A stretch of 64,000 nt of DNA from the NCBI RefSeq assembly GCF_005885675.1, contig NZ_VANR01000005.1, positions 248,001 through 312,000 of the forward strand, given 5' to 3'. Each line of letters starts with the position of its first letter. Position 1 is the stretch's first letter. The notes below the pieces were generated by a model. It was given only the letters and a program-made list of their open reading frames with translations, was not told the origin of the DNA and did not search any database. The stretch comes from Polaribacter aestuariivivens. GTDB lineage: Bacteria > Bacteroidota > Bacteroidia > Flavobacteriales > Flavobacteriaceae. Of the stretch, positions 36,522 through 46,189 are shown piece after piece. A program made the translations under genes and the position numbers.

Positions 36522-37574
36522 CTACTTCTCTTCGTTAAAGTAAACCTTGTAATATTTCATTTTCTTTTCCTCGTCATAACCTCTTTCTAAATATTCTGAA
36601 GCGGCTTCTGGTGCATCTACATCTAATTTAATACTAATGTTTGTATCGAGTTTTATTTCAGTTTTTAGCTTGCTTTTTTCTTTCTTTAAAACTACTCCAG
36701 AAACATCAAAATTATTACGAATTAAAACATCGTTTAAGTTTTCAAAATGTTTTTTATAATCGTCAAATAACTCTTTGTGTTTGTCTTCTGCAAAAACTTC
36801 GTCTTTAAAATCGTGGTAATCTACAGCTTCGTGTTCTTTGAAATAATCTACTGTATTTGCTAAGAAATTACCTTGTTCTTGCATACCTAATTCGGGTTTT
36901 ATAACTTCTTCAGAAAACTCTTTACACATTTCTAAATAACTTTGTGTGTGCGAGTTATAATCGTCTGCTAATTTTACTGATAAGAAATTTTTAATCCAAT
37001 ATTGTGCATCGTAATTATTATTATCTACTGAAAAAACAACGGTTCCTTCTGTATCTGATGTATTTAAAATTAAACAACCTTTGTCAATTTTTTTTGTTGA
37101 AATTCCTTTTTGAACTACAACATCAAAACTTTCATTATCATCTAAATACGTTTGAAAAAAATTGACTTTATTTTCAATTTTAAAAACGCCAATTGCTTCT
37201 GTTAAAACATCTTTATACTCTATACCTTCAATGAAAACAACTATAACATCACCTGTTTTTATTTGAGCTGAATTTGATTGTTCATACAAATGATTTACAA
37301 TGTTTTTAGAATATTCTACAAAAGTAGTTTCTTCTTTAAACACTTCTGATGCGTAATTATTCAATTCGTTTAAACGAACGTCTGCATGATGCGTAAAACG
37401 ATAACTTTGCGTTAAACTGCCAAATGGTTTTAATAAAAAGTTTTTCATTAAATCGTAGCTTTCTTGGTCGAAACGAATTAAATCTTCTGAAAAAACATTT
37501 TGTCCACTATTAAATTTATTGGCAACTTTATGTAGAATACATTTGGTAATTTCTGCGCGTGTTTTTTTAATCAT
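36522..37574 (-). CDS. Nucleoid-associated protein (NdpA/YejK family)
   Basis: The 350-residue product matches the 37-kDa nucleoid-associated protein family: MIKKTRAEITKCILHKVANK at the start, LKPFGSLTQSYRFTHHADVRLNELN (about 47-72), a central beta domain (VIVVFIEGIEYKD, SFDVVVQKGISTKKIDKGCLIL) and a Lys/Glu-rich C-terminal end. E. coli YejK binds DNA and associates with the nucleoid; the exact role is unresolved. Confidence 0.9.
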   Translation of the reverse strand: MIKKTRAEITKCILHKVANKFNSGQNVFSEDLIRFDQESYDLMKNFLLKPFGSLTQSYRFTHHADVRLNELNNYASEVFKEETTFVEYSKNIVNHLYEQSNSAQIKTGDVIVVFIEGIEYKDVLTEAIGVFKIENKVNFFQTYLDDNESFDVVVQKGISTKKIDKGCLILNTSDTEGTVVFSVDNNNYDAQYWIKNFLSVKLADDYNSHTQSYLEMCKEFSEEVIKPELGMQEQGNFLANTVDYFKEHEAVDYHDFKDEVFAEDKHKELFDDYKKHFENLNDVLIRNNFDVSGVVLKKEKSKLKTEIKLDTNISIKLDVDAPEAASEYLERGYDEEKKMKYYKVYFNEEK

Positions 37575-37662
37575 CTTGTAAAATTGAGGACGTAAAAATA
37601 GTTGAAGTTTTTAAATAAACGAATTAGTTTTTAAAATTATAATACTAATGTTTACAAATAAG

Positions 37663-37738
37663 TTTAGCCCTGATTGAAATGGCATCCTTTTTTTGTTTTT
37701 CTCAAAAAAAGATATAATGTAAAGCAGGAAATAGCTCC
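37663..37738 (+). repeat. Dispersed repeat R1, copy 2
   Basis: TTTAGCCCTGATTGAAATGG ... AAAAAGATATAATGTAAAGC ... GGAAATAGCTCC. It matches the minus-strand copy at 12814-12911 at both ends and in the AAAGATATA core. It lies in the gap between ndpA and rnhB, with no gene inside. Confidence 0.7.
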
Positions 37739-37751
37739 AGAAAAAATAATT

Positions 37752-38351
37752 TTATAATTTTAATTTTAACTGTTCTGGCAATAGTTTAAAGGTTTTTCTG
37801 TGATGGTCTGTTGCTCCAAATTCGCGAATTGCATTTCTGTGTTCTTTTGTTGGATATCCTTTATTTTTTGCCCAATTGTACATGGGGAATTCTTGATGAA
37901 TTTTTGCCATATACTCATCTCTATACGTTTTTGCTAAAACTGAAGCTGCTGCAATACTAAGGTATTTTGAATCGCCTTTTACAATAGTTTCGTGTGGAAT
38001 ATTTTTAAAGTTTTTAAATTTATTACCATCTACAATTATAAATTCTGGCGTTATTTTAAGAGCTTCTATTGCACGATGCATGCCTATAATGGACGCTTGT
38101 AAAACATTAATTTTATCTACTTCTTGCTGCCAAACAAATGATACTGCAAAAGCCAATGCATGTTTTTCGATAAAAGGTTTAAGCAAGTTTCTGTTTTTTA
38201 GCGAAAGTTGTTTTGAATCGTTTAAAAAAGGATGTGAAAAATTTTCTGGTAAAATTACTGCTGCAGCTACAACTGGACCAGACAAGCAACCTCTACCTGC
38301 TTCATCTGTTCCAACTTCTAACAAAAAACCACTGTAATTTAATTTTAGCAT
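37752..38351 (-). CDS. rnhB: Ribonuclease HII
   Basis: RNase HII removes ribonucleotides misincorporated in DNA and RNA primers from Okazaki fragments. The 199-residue product has the catalytic [19 protein letters not shown] (about 14-32), KSDSKYL-like [22 protein letters not shown] (about 123-145) and [16 protein letters not shown] (about 159-174). It is normal in length. The porin gene starts divergently upstream. Confidence 0.96.
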   Translation of the reverse strand: MLKLNYSGFLLEVGTDEAGRGCLSGPVVAAAVILPENFSHPFLNDSKQLSLKNRNLLKPFIEKHALAFAVSFVWQQEVDKINVLQASIIGMHRAIEALKITPEFIIVDGNKFKNFKNIPHETIVKGDSKYLSIAAASVLAKTYRDEYMAKIHQEFPMYNWAKNKGYPTKEHRNAIREFGATDHHRKTFKLLPEQLKLKL

Positions 38352-38496
38352 ATTGCAAAGAAACTAAATCTTTTTCTTTTAATTTAAATTTCTAAATTTT
38401 AGTTTTATAGTGGTTTAAAATTCAATTTTATTAAAAATTTTAAATAAACTTTAAGTATTGATAATAATTAACAGTTTTCCAAGTAATTAATACTTA

Positions 38497-38524
38497 TTGT
38501 TTTCGTTTAATTATTTTACATTTG
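38497..38524 (+). promoter_or_regulatory. Housekeeping-type promoter for the porin gene
   Basis: TTG (38497-38499) and TACATTTG (38517-38524) have 17 bases between. The ATG chosen at 38543 is 19 bases downstream. Confidence 0.5.
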
Positions 38525-38542
38525 CTATCGCACAATTTGGGT

Positions 38543-40513
38543 ATGAATAAACAAACATTTTTCTTTTTATTATTGAATCTATTCGTTTTTAGCTCCATAT
38601 TTTCGCAAAGAAAATTGGGGGGAGAAAAAAAAGAAAATACTACCATTGATGAAAATGGACAAGTGATAAATTTAGATAATAATTCTGGAGAAATAAACGT
38701 AACACTTTCTGGCAAAACAAAATACACTGATTATAAAATATTTTCTCACAAAAGAGATACAACCTATATAGACACTACTTTAAACATCAAAAAAGATTAC
38801 AAATTTAATTATTTGAGAAAAGATTTATTTGAGTTTTTAGAGTTTCATAACCAAGGACAAACCCTAAATAATTTAGGCTATAATTTTAGCAACTTACAAA
38901 GATTACCAGATATTGGTTTTACAGCGAAACAGGTAAGTTATTTAGAGGTTGAAGATATTAAATATTATGAAGTTCCTACTCCAACTTCAGAAATTTTATA
39001 TAGAACTGGCTTGGAACAAGGCCAGGTTTTAGATGCTCTTTTTACACTAAATTTTTCCAAACGCTTAAATGTTTCGCTTTCCTATAAAGGCATTCGTTCA
39101 TTAGGTGCTTACAGACAAGCTTTGGTGAGTAATGGTAATTTTAGAGGTGCTTTTCATTACAGAACTAAAGAAAATCAATATCAAATTAGAGGACATTTAA
39201 CTACACAAGATTTTTTTCATCAAGAAAATGGAGGTTTAACTCCAAGTGCTTTAGAAAACTTTATAAATGAAGATCCTAATTTTGAAACCAGAGCACGTTT
39301 AGACGTAAATTTAAATGGTACAGAAACTCAATTTGATGGAAACAGAATATACCTTGAGCATAGTTATAAATTATTGGCAAGTAAAGATACTGTGAATGAT
39401 AAAGATTTTAGCAACCTAAAAATAGGACACATATTTACCAATGAAAATAAAACTTACGACTTTATACAAACTGCTTTAGAACCTACTTTTTTTGGAGCTT
39501 CTAGTTCTTCTAACCCAAGAAATACCGAGGTAAAAAATAAAATTACAAATAACGAACTGAATATTGAGTTTAATTCAAAATACGTTTTAGGAAAATTTAA
39601 GGCGAAAACTAATATTACCAATTATTCTTATGGTTACGATACTATTTTAAATAGTAGCAGTAATGTTAACAAATTAAAACTGGCTGGTAGAGCTATTTCT
39701 TTTGGTGCAGATTGGAATGCAAAAATTAAAAACTTTCAATTAAATGCAGATGCTGCTATAACTCCTGGAGCTGGAAGACTTTCTGGAAACTATTTAAAAG
39801 GAGAAGCTATTTTTGAAAAAGATAGCGTTTTTAATGTAAAAGGTACTCTATTAATTAGCTCTAAATCACCAAACTTTAATACACTTTTACATCAAAGTGA
39901 GTATGATAATTACAATTGGCAAAACGAATTTAGTAATGTAAATACGAGAGATTTAGGTTTCGATTTTCAGTCCAAATGGTTAAATGCTTCTTTAAATTTT
40001 ACCAATATTGATAATTATACCTATTTTAATGAAGATAGTCAACCAGAACAATTTGCAAATCAAATTACTTATTTAAAAGTAAAGGCAAATCGTGAATTTA
40101 AATATAAAAAATTTGCATTAGACAATACCTTCATGTATCAAAATGTAAGCAGTGGGAGTTCTGTTTTTAGAGTTCCAGAATTTGTGACTAGAAACACCTT
40201 ATATTATGCTGATTACTGGTTTAAAGGGAAGCCAATGCTAGTTAATATTGGAGTTACTTTTAAATATTTTACAGCTTATAATGCAAATGCTTACGACCCA
40301 TTATTATCGGAATTTAGAATTCAAAATGATGAAGAAATAGGTTTTCCAACGTTTGATGTTTTTTTTAATGCCCAAGTTAGAAGAACTCGTTTGTATTTAA
40401 AAATAGATAATGCTACTTCTAGCTTTTCTAAAAAAAACTATTTCTCTGCTCCTAATTATCCGTATAGAGATTTTACAATTCGTTTTGGATTGGTTTGGAA
40501 TTGGTTTATTTAA
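38543..40513 (+). CDS. Putative outer-membrane porin (Porin_10 type)
   Basis: The ATG at 38543 gives a signal peptide (MNKQTFFFLLLNLFVFSSIFSQ); an upstream TTG would add seven residues but overlaps the promoter box. The 656-residue mature part is beta-rich with many alternating aromatic strands and ends NYPYRDFTIRFGLVWNWFI, ending in an aromatic pair as outer-membrane barrels do. It fits the flavobacterial 'putative porin' family (Pfam Porin_10). No known transport specificity. It is followed by two small membrane-protein genes, maybe in one transcript. Confidence 0.8.
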   Translation: MNKQTFFFLLLNLFVFSSIFSQRKLGGEKKENTTIDENGQVINLDNNSGEINVTLSGKTKYTDYKIFSHKRDTTYIDTTLNIKKDYKFNYLRKDLFEFLEFHNQGQTLNNLGYNFSNLQRLPDIGFTAKQVSYLEVEDIKYYEVPTPTSEILYRTGLEQGQVLDALFTLNFSKRLNVSLSYKGIRSLGAYRQALVSNGNFRGAFHYRTKENQYQIRGHLTTQDFFHQENGGLTPSALENFINEDPNFETRARLDVNLNGTETQFDGNRIYLEHSYKLLASKDTVNDKDFSNLKIGHIFTNENKTYDFIQTALEPTFFGASSSSNPRNTEVKNKITNNELNIEFNSKYVLGKFKAKTNITNYSYGYDTILNSSSNVNKLKLAGRAISFGADWNAKIKNFQLNADAAITPGAGRLSGNYLKGEAIFEKDSVFNVKGTLLISSKSPNFNTLLHQSEYDNYNWQNEFSNVNTRDLGFDFQSKWLNASLNFTNIDNYTYFNEDSQPEQFANQITYLKVKANREFKYKKFALDNTFMYQNVSSGSSVFRVPEFVTRNTLYYADYWFKGKPMLVNIGVTFKYFTAYNANAYDPLLSEFRIQNDEEIGFPTFDVFFNAQVRRTRLYLKIDNATSSFSKKNYFSAPNYPYRDFTIRFGLVWNWFI

Positions 40514-40576
40514 AACATACTATATTCCATCTAAATGCTTTTCACAGTAAAAAGTGTTTAAATAATTAATTAAAAA

Positions 40577-40864
40577 ATGTACTTAATATTTACTGCTTTA
40601 TTTTTTTTAATTATCTGGATAGTGAGTATTTACGTATTATCTTATTGGAAGCAATTTTTTAGGTTTTTACTTTTGAATACATTCTTAGTAGCTTTTTATT
40701 TATATGTTATTATTTTTTATGGAAAAAATATTTGGGGACATGATGAATATGGTTTAGGAGCTTTAGGTAGAATAATTTTAAGCTTTATGTTCCATACAAT
40801 AACTGTATTTATTTTTTCTATTTACAAAAGCTATCAATTAAAAAAAGATGAAAAAGCAACTTAA
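40577..40864 (+). CDS. Small integral membrane protein (95 residues)
   Basis: Three hydrophobic helices (about 1-22, 30-48, 64-85) and a Lys-rich C-terminus (YQLKKDEKAT) are visible. I do not recognise a family. The next gene starts inside its last codons (17-base overlap), so the two are translationally coupled. Confidence 0.65.
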   Translation: MYLIFTALFFLIIWIVSIYVLSYWKQFFRFLLLNTFLVAFYLYVIIFYGKNIWGHDEYGLGALGRIILSFMFHTITVFIFSIYKSYQLKKDEKAT

Positions 40865-41087
40865 AAACAACTGGAAAATTTTTCTACTAGCAAGCTTAAC
40901 TTTGGGGTTAGCTCCTTTTAATCCACCTCATATTTGGGGAAAATTGCAATGGATTTTGGGTGGAAATGCTTTCTCACCTGAAAACGGAATGAAAGCCAAA
41001 GATTGGTTTGATGTATTACTACATGGAACTCCATGGATTTTATTGTTAATTTCTGGAATTTTAAATATCCCTAAGAATAAAAAATAA
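40848..41087 (+). CDS. Small membrane protein (79 residues), possibly of the 'RND transporter' misnamed type
   Basis: The product has an N-terminal helix (WKIFLLASLTLGLAPFNPP) followed by HIWGKLQWILGG, an amphipathic linker with MKAKDWFDVLLHG, and a second helix (PWILLLISGILNIP). I recall similar small flavobacterial proteins annotated loosely as RND transporter; nothing here supports pumping. Function unknown. Confidence 0.65.
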   Translation: MKKQLKNNWKIFLLASLTLGLAPFNPPHIWGKLQWILGGNAFSPENGMKAKDWFDVLLHGTPWILLLISGILNIPKNKK

Positions 41088-41095
41088 TTTTAAAA

Positions 41096-41824
41096 TTAGG
41101 TAACAGGGTCTTCTTTAAATAATTTTAAAATATTCAGTAACAAAACACAAAAAATTACCCAAACAAAACCTGCTATAAAGCCTCCTAAAATATCTGATGG
41201 AAAATGTACACCCAAATAAATTCTACTAATTCCAATACTTAAAATTAAAAAAGATAAAAGTGTAATAAAACTAAATTTTAAAACTTTACGAATATTAAAA
41301 GTAGTTATTAAATAAATTAAAAAGCCATAAAAAGCCATAGCTGTCATAGCATGTCCACTTGGGTAACTTAATGTTTTAACAGTTACCAAATGCTCTAAAG
41401 TAGGTCTTGCTCTATTAATTATTTGTTTTAAAATCACATTAGAACTTAATGCTAAAAGTAATACCAAAGTTAATTGACCCGCATATTTCCATCTTTTAAA
41501 AATGAAATAAAATAATATAGAGCACAAAGTAAACACGACCAAATATCCTAAAGCGTCTCCAACTTCTGTTACAAACGAAAAATAACTTGTTAAGGCAGGA
41601 TTTCTGAAAGAAATAATATAATCTGTAATTTTTGTATCAAAAGCTCCTAATACGTCTGTGTGAAGGTTTTCTGTAAGCTCAACAAAAATTTTAATACCAG
41701 AAATAACTATAATTAAAGCAATAATAACAGTGAAAATGTAAGGTAATTTTTCATCATATTTATTGATTTTTCTTGATAGAAATTCTCTAAATTTTTGAAT
41801 AATAAATTTTACTTCCTTTTGCAT
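41096..41824 (-). CDS. PAP2-family membrane phosphatase
   Basis: The 242-residue product has six helices and the three PAP2 motifs: KQIINRARP (about 131-139), PSGHAMTA (about 154) and SRIYLGVHFPSD (about 205). Such enzymes dephosphorylate undecaprenyl pyrophosphate or lipid phosphates at the outer face of the inner membrane. Substrate is not determined by the sequence alone. Confidence 0.9.
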   Translation of the reverse strand: MQKEVKFIIQKFREFLSRKINKYDEKLPYIFTVIIALIIVISGIKIFVELTENLHTDVLGAFDTKITDYIISFRNPALTSYFSFVTEVGDALGYLVVFTLCSILFYFIFKRWKYAGQLTLVLLLALSSNVILKQIINRARPTLEHLVTVKTLSYPSGHAMTAMAFYGFLIYLITTFNIRKVLKFSFITLLSFLILSIGISRIYLGVHFPSDILGGFIAGFVWVIFCVLLLNILKLFKEDPVT

Positions 41825-41852
41825 AGCTCAACAAATCTTAATAAAAACAAAA

Positions 41853-42311
41853 CTACATATTTTCAGGAAACTCTAATTCCATTTCTGGTAGCAATCTGCC
41901 TTTTATAGAGCTTTCTCTTCTGCCAATTACTTTAAAACCATGTTTGGCATAAAATGCCTCTGCATTTGGGTCTGACAATACATTTAATATTGCAGATGAA
42001 CCTCCAATACAATATCTAATTGCATGATCTAATAGCTGTTTGCCAATTCCTTGATTTATGAATTTTGGTGAAACAAATAAAAATTCTAAAAAACTTGTTC
42101 TAATATTGGCTCTATATAAAATATAAAAACCTGCAATTTCAGTATCTACAATATATTTATAGATATTAAAATCTTGAAACATTTTTGGTGTTACCGTTAA
42201 ATCTTCTCGCCAACTTTCTATTAATTCATCTGAATAACCCCAAAAAGCTTTGGATTTTATTGCTATTTCAGTAAGTTTATTTGCATCTGAAAGTACTGCT
42301 TTAACAATCAT
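41853..42311 (-). CDS. GNAT-family N-acetyltransferase
   Basis: The 152-residue product has the GNAT core, with IAGFYILY (about 59) and the acetyl-CoA motif FINQGIGKQLLDHAI (about 84-98), then NAEAFYAKHGFKVIGRRESS (about 115-135). Its substrate cannot be told. One base separates its start from the NhaC stop, suggesting an operon with it. Confidence 0.9.
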   Translation of the reverse strand: MIVKAVLSDANKLTEIAIKSKAFWGYSDELIESWREDLTVTPKMFQDFNIYKYIVDTEIAGFYILYRANIRTSFLEFLFVSPKFINQGIGKQLLDHAIRYCIGGSSAILNVLSDPNAEAFYAKHGFKVIGRRESSIKGRLLPEMELEFPENM

Positions 42312-42312
42312 G

Positions 42313-43782
42313 TTATTTTTTTACTAATTGTCTTATTTTTATGTTTAAAGCTGCAAATAGTAAGGTTGTAAACGGACTTAAATAATTAAAAATAGCATAC
42401 ACAAAATAATCTGCTACAGAAACTCCTAAAACGCTACTTTGGTAAGCTCCACAAGTATTCCAAGGAATTAAAACCGAAGTTACAGTTCCTGAATCTTCTA
42501 AAGTTCTACTTAAATTTTCTGGTGCTAAACCTTTATCTTCATATGCTTTTTTAAACATTTTTCCAGGAATTACAATTGCCAAATACTGGTCAGATGCAAT
42601 TGCATTTAACCCCAAACAACTTGCAACAGTACTTGCAAAAAGTCCAAAAACAGAACTTGCAACAGACAATAAGCTTTTCGTGATTTTTGCCAAAGCTCCA
42701 ATAGCATCCATTATTCCGCCAAAAACCATCGCGCAAATTATTAGTAAGATTGTCCAAATCATTCCATTCATTCCACCTGAAGAAAATAATTCTGATAATT
42801 TATCATTATCGGTTTCGATATTTGTTTCTGTTAAAATAGCATTTGTAATTGAAGTGAATTTAGAGTCTGATAAATTTGCTAAAACATCGGCTTGAAAAAT
42901 AAATGCAAAAACTGCTGCTAAAACAACACCTGTTCCTAAAGCTATTAATGGTTTTGTTTTCATTAATATCATTACAATTACAATTCCTGGAACCAAAAAT
43001 AACCAAGGAGAAATATGGAAGGTGTTTTTTATAGAAACCAATAAGTTACTTATATCTGCACTTCCAGTAGTATCTATATTTCCACTAATTATTGCAAAAA
43101 CAATTAATGTAACTATAATAGTTGGTACTGTTGTAATTGCCATGTACTTTATGTGTGTAAACAAATCTGTACCAGCCATTGCTGGCGCCAAGTTTGTAGT
43201 ATCTGAAAGAGGAGACATTTTATCACCAAAATAAGCTCCTGAAATTACGGCTCCAGCAATCATTCCTGGGGCGATTCCTAAGGCACTTCCAATTCCTACT
43301 AAAGCAATACCAACTGTTGCAGATGTTGTCCAGGAACTTCCAGTAGCAATAGAAATGATAGCTGCAATGATAACAGATGCTGGTAAAAATATTTCTGGAC
43401 TTAAAACTTGCAGCCCATAATAAACCATTGCAGGAATAATTCCACTAACCAGCCAACTTCCTGCTAATGCTCCTACCAAAAAAAGAATCATAATAGGTAC
43501 AAAAACACTTTTCCAGTTTTCCCAAACTTCAGCAATCATTGTTGCAAAAGAAACTTTATTAAAAAAACCAACTCCAGCTGCAACCAAACCACCCATTAAT
43601 AATATGTACTGATTTGTATAAGCTCCAAACCATTCTTGTCCGTCAACAAAAAAGATATTATACGCCAACAAACACATTAAAATTATAACAGGAATTAAAG
43701 ATTCAAAAAGATTTAATTCTTTATTATCTACAATTTTTTGATCCTCGATATTTATCTCTGAAAGGTTTTTTTCGTCAGGCAT
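42313..43782 (-). CDS. NhaC-family Na+/H+ antiporter
   Basis: The 489-residue membrane protein has 11-12 helices and the family features AGSWLVSGIIPAMVYYG (about 107), ATGSSWTTSATVGIALVGIG (about 146) and GAVISGAYFGDKMSPLSDTTNLAP (about 177-200). It probably exchanges Na+ for protons (or a carboxylate, as in MleN), consistent with a Na+-based energetics set with Na+-NQR. It is followed in the operon by the GNAT gene. Confidence 0.9.
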   Translation of the reverse strand: MPDEKNLSEINIEDQKIVDNKELNLFESLIPVIILMCLLAYNIFFVDGQEWFGAYTNQYILLMGGLVAAGVGFFNKVSFATMIAEVWENWKSVFVPIMILFLVGALAGSWLVSGIIPAMVYYGLQVLSPEIFLPASVIIAAIISIATGSSWTTSATVGIALVGIGSALGIAPGMIAGAVISGAYFGDKMSPLSDTTNLAPAMAGTDLFTHIKYMAITTVPTIIVTLIVFAIISGNIDTTGSADISNLLVSIKNTFHISPWLFLVPGIVIVMILMKTKPLIALGTGVVLAAVFAFIFQADVLANLSDSKFTSITNAILTETNIETDNDKLSELFSSGGMNGMIWTILLIICAMVFGGIMDAIGALAKITKSLLSVASSVFGLFASTVASCLGLNAIASDQYLAIVIPGKMFKKAYEDKGLAPENLSRTLEDSGTVTSVLIPWNTCGAYQSSVLGVSVADYFVYAIFNYLSPFTTLLFAALNIKIRQLVKK

Positions 43783-43850
43783 TTTATAATATATTTTGTT
43801 TTGTAATGTTACGATTTTAGAAGAAGTTATGCAAATTGATTTGGTTGACC

Positions 43851-43858
43851 TATTTTTG
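43851..43858 (+). promoter_or_regulatory. Promoter -7 element (TATTTTTG)
   Basis: TATTTTTG fits TAnnTTTG and ends 5 bases before the ATG at 43864; the transcript would have almost no leader. No -33 box at the right distance was found. Confidence 0.35.
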
Positions 43859-43863
43859 TGTTT

Positions 43864-44886
43864 ATGGATTCATTAACACAAATTGTTTTAGGTGCTGCTT
43901 GTGGCGAAATTGTTCTTGGTAAAAAAATTGGAAACAAAGCTTTGTTGTTTGGAGCAATTGGAGGTACCATTCCAGATTTAGATGTTTTTATTGGCAAACT
44001 TTTATATGCTAATGAGATTCAAGCAATGGCTTTTCATCGTGGATTCATGCACTCAATTTTATTTGCATTTATAGGAGCTTTTATTTTTGGATGGATTGCT
44101 TATAAATTATATAACACAGGCAAAAGAACACAAACTACTACTCAAAAAGACTGGATTTGGCTCTTTTTTTTATCCATTTTTACTCACCCTATTTTAGATT
44201 GTTTTACACCTTATGGAACACAGCTATTTGCCCCTTTTTCTGATTATAGAATTGCTTTTAATAACATTTCTGTAGTAGACCCTTTATACACATTGCCTTT
44301 TTTAATTTGTGTAATTGTTGTATTGTTTTTTAAAAGAAAAAATCCAAAACGTTTGCTGTGGACTAAAGCTGGAATTTACATTAGTGCTACTTACATGTTG
44401 TTTACCATTGCAAACAAGTTTTATATGAATTCTATTTTTCAAAATTCATTTAAAAAAGCAAATATAGCTTACATACGTTTTTCTTCTCAACCAACTATTT
44501 TTAATAATATACTTTGGTATGCTGTGGCAGAAGATAAAAATAATTATTATGCTACTTTTTATTCGTTATTTGATAGTAAAAATTATACAGGTAAGATTTT
44601 AACGATTCCTAAAAATCATGATTTATTAAATATGGAAGAAGAAAATTTGAAAATCTTAACTTGGTTTAGCAATGACTATTATAACATCTACAAAAAAGAA
44701 AAAGTAGGTACTTATAAATATGTAGATTTGAGATATCCAATGATTAACCCTGAAGATATAAATACATCTGTTTTTAATTTTACAATTTTCTTTGAAAATG
44801 AAGAGTGGGATATTTTACCTTTTGATGGAACTCCGCCAAATAAAGAAGATTTTGCAAAATTTACAGAACGATTTTGGGGTATTTAG
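43864..44886 (+). CDS. Metal-dependent hydrolase of the YdjM / LexA-binding membrane type
   Basis: The 340-residue product (MDSLTQIVLGAACGEIVLGKK, from the ATG at 43864; a GTG at 43858 lies inside the -7 box) has membrane helices and the metal-binding His/Asp pattern GTIPDLDVF (about 37), HRGFMHSILF (about 59) and THPILDCFTPYGTQLFAPFSDYR (about 115). E. coli YdjM is a LexA-controlled inner-membrane protein; the function of the wider family is unclear. Confidence 0.88.
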   Translation: MDSLTQIVLGAACGEIVLGKKIGNKALLFGAIGGTIPDLDVFIGKLLYANEIQAMAFHRGFMHSILFAFIGAFIFGWIAYKLYNTGKRTQTTTQKDWIWLFFLSIFTHPILDCFTPYGTQLFAPFSDYRIAFNNISVVDPLYTLPFLICVIVVLFFKRKNPKRLLWTKAGIYISATYMLFTIANKFYMNSIFQNSFKKANIAYIRFSSQPTIFNNILWYAVAEDKNNYYATFYSLFDSKNYTGKILTIPKNHDLLNMEEENLKILTWFSNDYYNIYKKEKVGTYKYVDLRYPMINPEDINTSVFNFTIFFENEEWDILPFDGTPPNKEDFAKFTERFWGI

Positions 44887-44896
44887 TTACAATAAA

Positions 44897-44932
44897 TAAA
44901 CCTCACAGTTATTAATAACTGTGAGGTTGTAT
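44897..44932. terminator. Bidirectional terminator hairpin (CCTCACAG type)
   Basis: A 15-bp stem AACCTCACAGTTATT / AATAACTGTGAGGTT (44899-44928). The weak T tract on the plus strand and TTTATTT on the minus strand suggest it ends both the YdjM gene and the aro operon. It is closely related to the hairpin at 3572. Confidence 0.75.
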
Positions 44933-44967
44933 AGTCGTATTTTTAAATACTTTCTTTTCAGATACGT

Positions 44968-45060
44968 AATACGCGTTTAAGATTGAGCAATTGCTTGAAC
45001 TCTTTTTTATTTTACAAAAAAAACGAGTGTCTTTCGACTGCATTCAAGATAAACTTTAGC
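44968..45060 (+). repeat. Dispersed repeat R2, copy 1
   Basis: AATACGCGTTTAAGATTGAG ... TTTTACAAAAAAAACGAGTG ... TCTTTCGACTGCATTCAAGA ... AAACTTTAGC. It aligns throughout with the copy at 59979-60073 (differing mainly in the T/A-rich middle). Confidence 0.8.
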
Positions 45061-45085
45061 TTTTCCTCTAGCTAACGCCCAAAAA

Positions 45086-46168
45086 CTATCCTTTAATAAT
45101 TTTTTCTTGATGATTGATAGATTCTTGGTGAATTGCCTTAAACATTTTCAATACAAATTCTTCACTTAAACCTCTGCTTTCGCCTTCTAAAATCATGTTT
45201 CCAAGAATTTCATTCCAACGTCTTGATTGTAAAACTGCAACGTTTTTCTCTTTTTTAAGTTCGCCAATTTTATCGGCAACACCCATTCTTTTACCTAACA
45301 TTTCAATTAATTGACCATCTATTACGTTGATTTGAGCTCTTAAATTATCTAAAGAATCTCTGTAACCTGAATCGGTTTCAGTTTCTTTTCTAATTTTTAA
45401 ATCTTCCATAATTTGCTTTAACTTTGTTGGTGTAACTTGTTGTGCTGCATCACTCCATGCGTTATCTGGATCGAAATGAGTCTCAATCATTAAACCATCA
45501 AAATTCAAATCTAACGCAGTTTGCGAAACGTCAAAAATCATTTCTCTGTTTCCTGTAATGTGCGAAGGGTCGCAAATTAATGGTAAATCTGGAAATTTAT
45601 TTTGAAACTCAATGGCTAATTGCCATTCTGGAATATTTCTATATTTAGATTTTTCGTAAGTTGAAAATCCTCTGTGAATAGCTCCTAAATTTTTAATTCC
45701 TGCAGTATACAATCTTTCAATTCCTCCCAACCATAAAGCCAAATCTGGATTTACTGGATTTTTTACCAATACAATTTTATCTGTTCCTTCTAAAGCATCT
45801 GCAATTTCTTGCATGATAAAAGGTGATACTGTAGATCGTGCACCAATCCATAATAAATCAACATCGTTTTCTAACGCCAATTTAACGTGTGCTGCGTTTG
45901 CAACTTCTGTACAGGTTTTCATACCTGTTTGTTCTTTTACCTTTTTTAACCATCCTAAACCTAAAGCACCAACACCTTCAAAATTTCCTGGTCTTGTTCT
46001 TGGCTTCCAAATTCCTGCTCGGAAATAATTTACATCAGAATCTTTTAATTCGTGTGCAATTTTTAAAACCTGTTCTTCGGTTTCTGCACTACAAGGCCCT
46101 GCTATTACTAGTGGATGATCTAATTTCATATCGTCCAACCATGTTCTTAATTCTTTTGTATTCTTCAT
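45086..46168 (-). CDS. DAHP synthase fused to chorismate mutase (type II)
   Basis: The 360-residue product combines residues about 1-265, a KDOP/DAHP synthase-like barrel (PLVIAGPCSAETEEQVLKI about 19-37, GIWKPRTRPGNFEG about 52), with residues about 270-360, a type II chorismate mutase (SLDNLRAQINVIDGQLIEMLGKRMGVADKIGEL). It condenses PEP and erythrose 4-phosphate into DAHP, the first aromatic-pathway step, and converts chorismate to prephenate. It is the last gene of the operon with tyrA and pheA. The fusion is characteristic of Bacteroidota and lets the mutase control the synthase by feedback. Confidence 0.93.
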   Translation of the reverse strand: MKNTKELRTWLDDMKLDHPLVIAGPCSAETEEQVLKIAHELKDSDVNYFRAGIWKPRTRPGNFEGVGALGLGWLKKVKEQTGMKTCTEVANAAHVKLALENDVDLLWIGARSTVSPFIMQEIADALEGTDKIVLVKNPVNPDLALWLGGIERLYTAGIKNLGAIHRGFSTYEKSKYRNIPEWQLAIEFQNKFPDLPLICDPSHITGNREMIFDVSQTALDLNFDGLMIETHFDPDNAWSDAAQQVTPTKLKQIMEDLKIRKETETDSGYRDSLDNLRAQINVIDGQLIEMLGKRMGVADKIGELKKEKNVAVLQSRRWNEILGNMILEGESRGLSEEFVLKMFKAIHQESINHQEKIIKG

Positions 46169-46189
46169 TCTTTCTACTTGTTTTGGCTT

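Noticed and set aside
43851..43864. Leaderless mRNA for the YdjM-like gene
   Set aside because: The -7 box is suitably close to the ATG but no -33 box exists at the right distance, so the start site is not supported.
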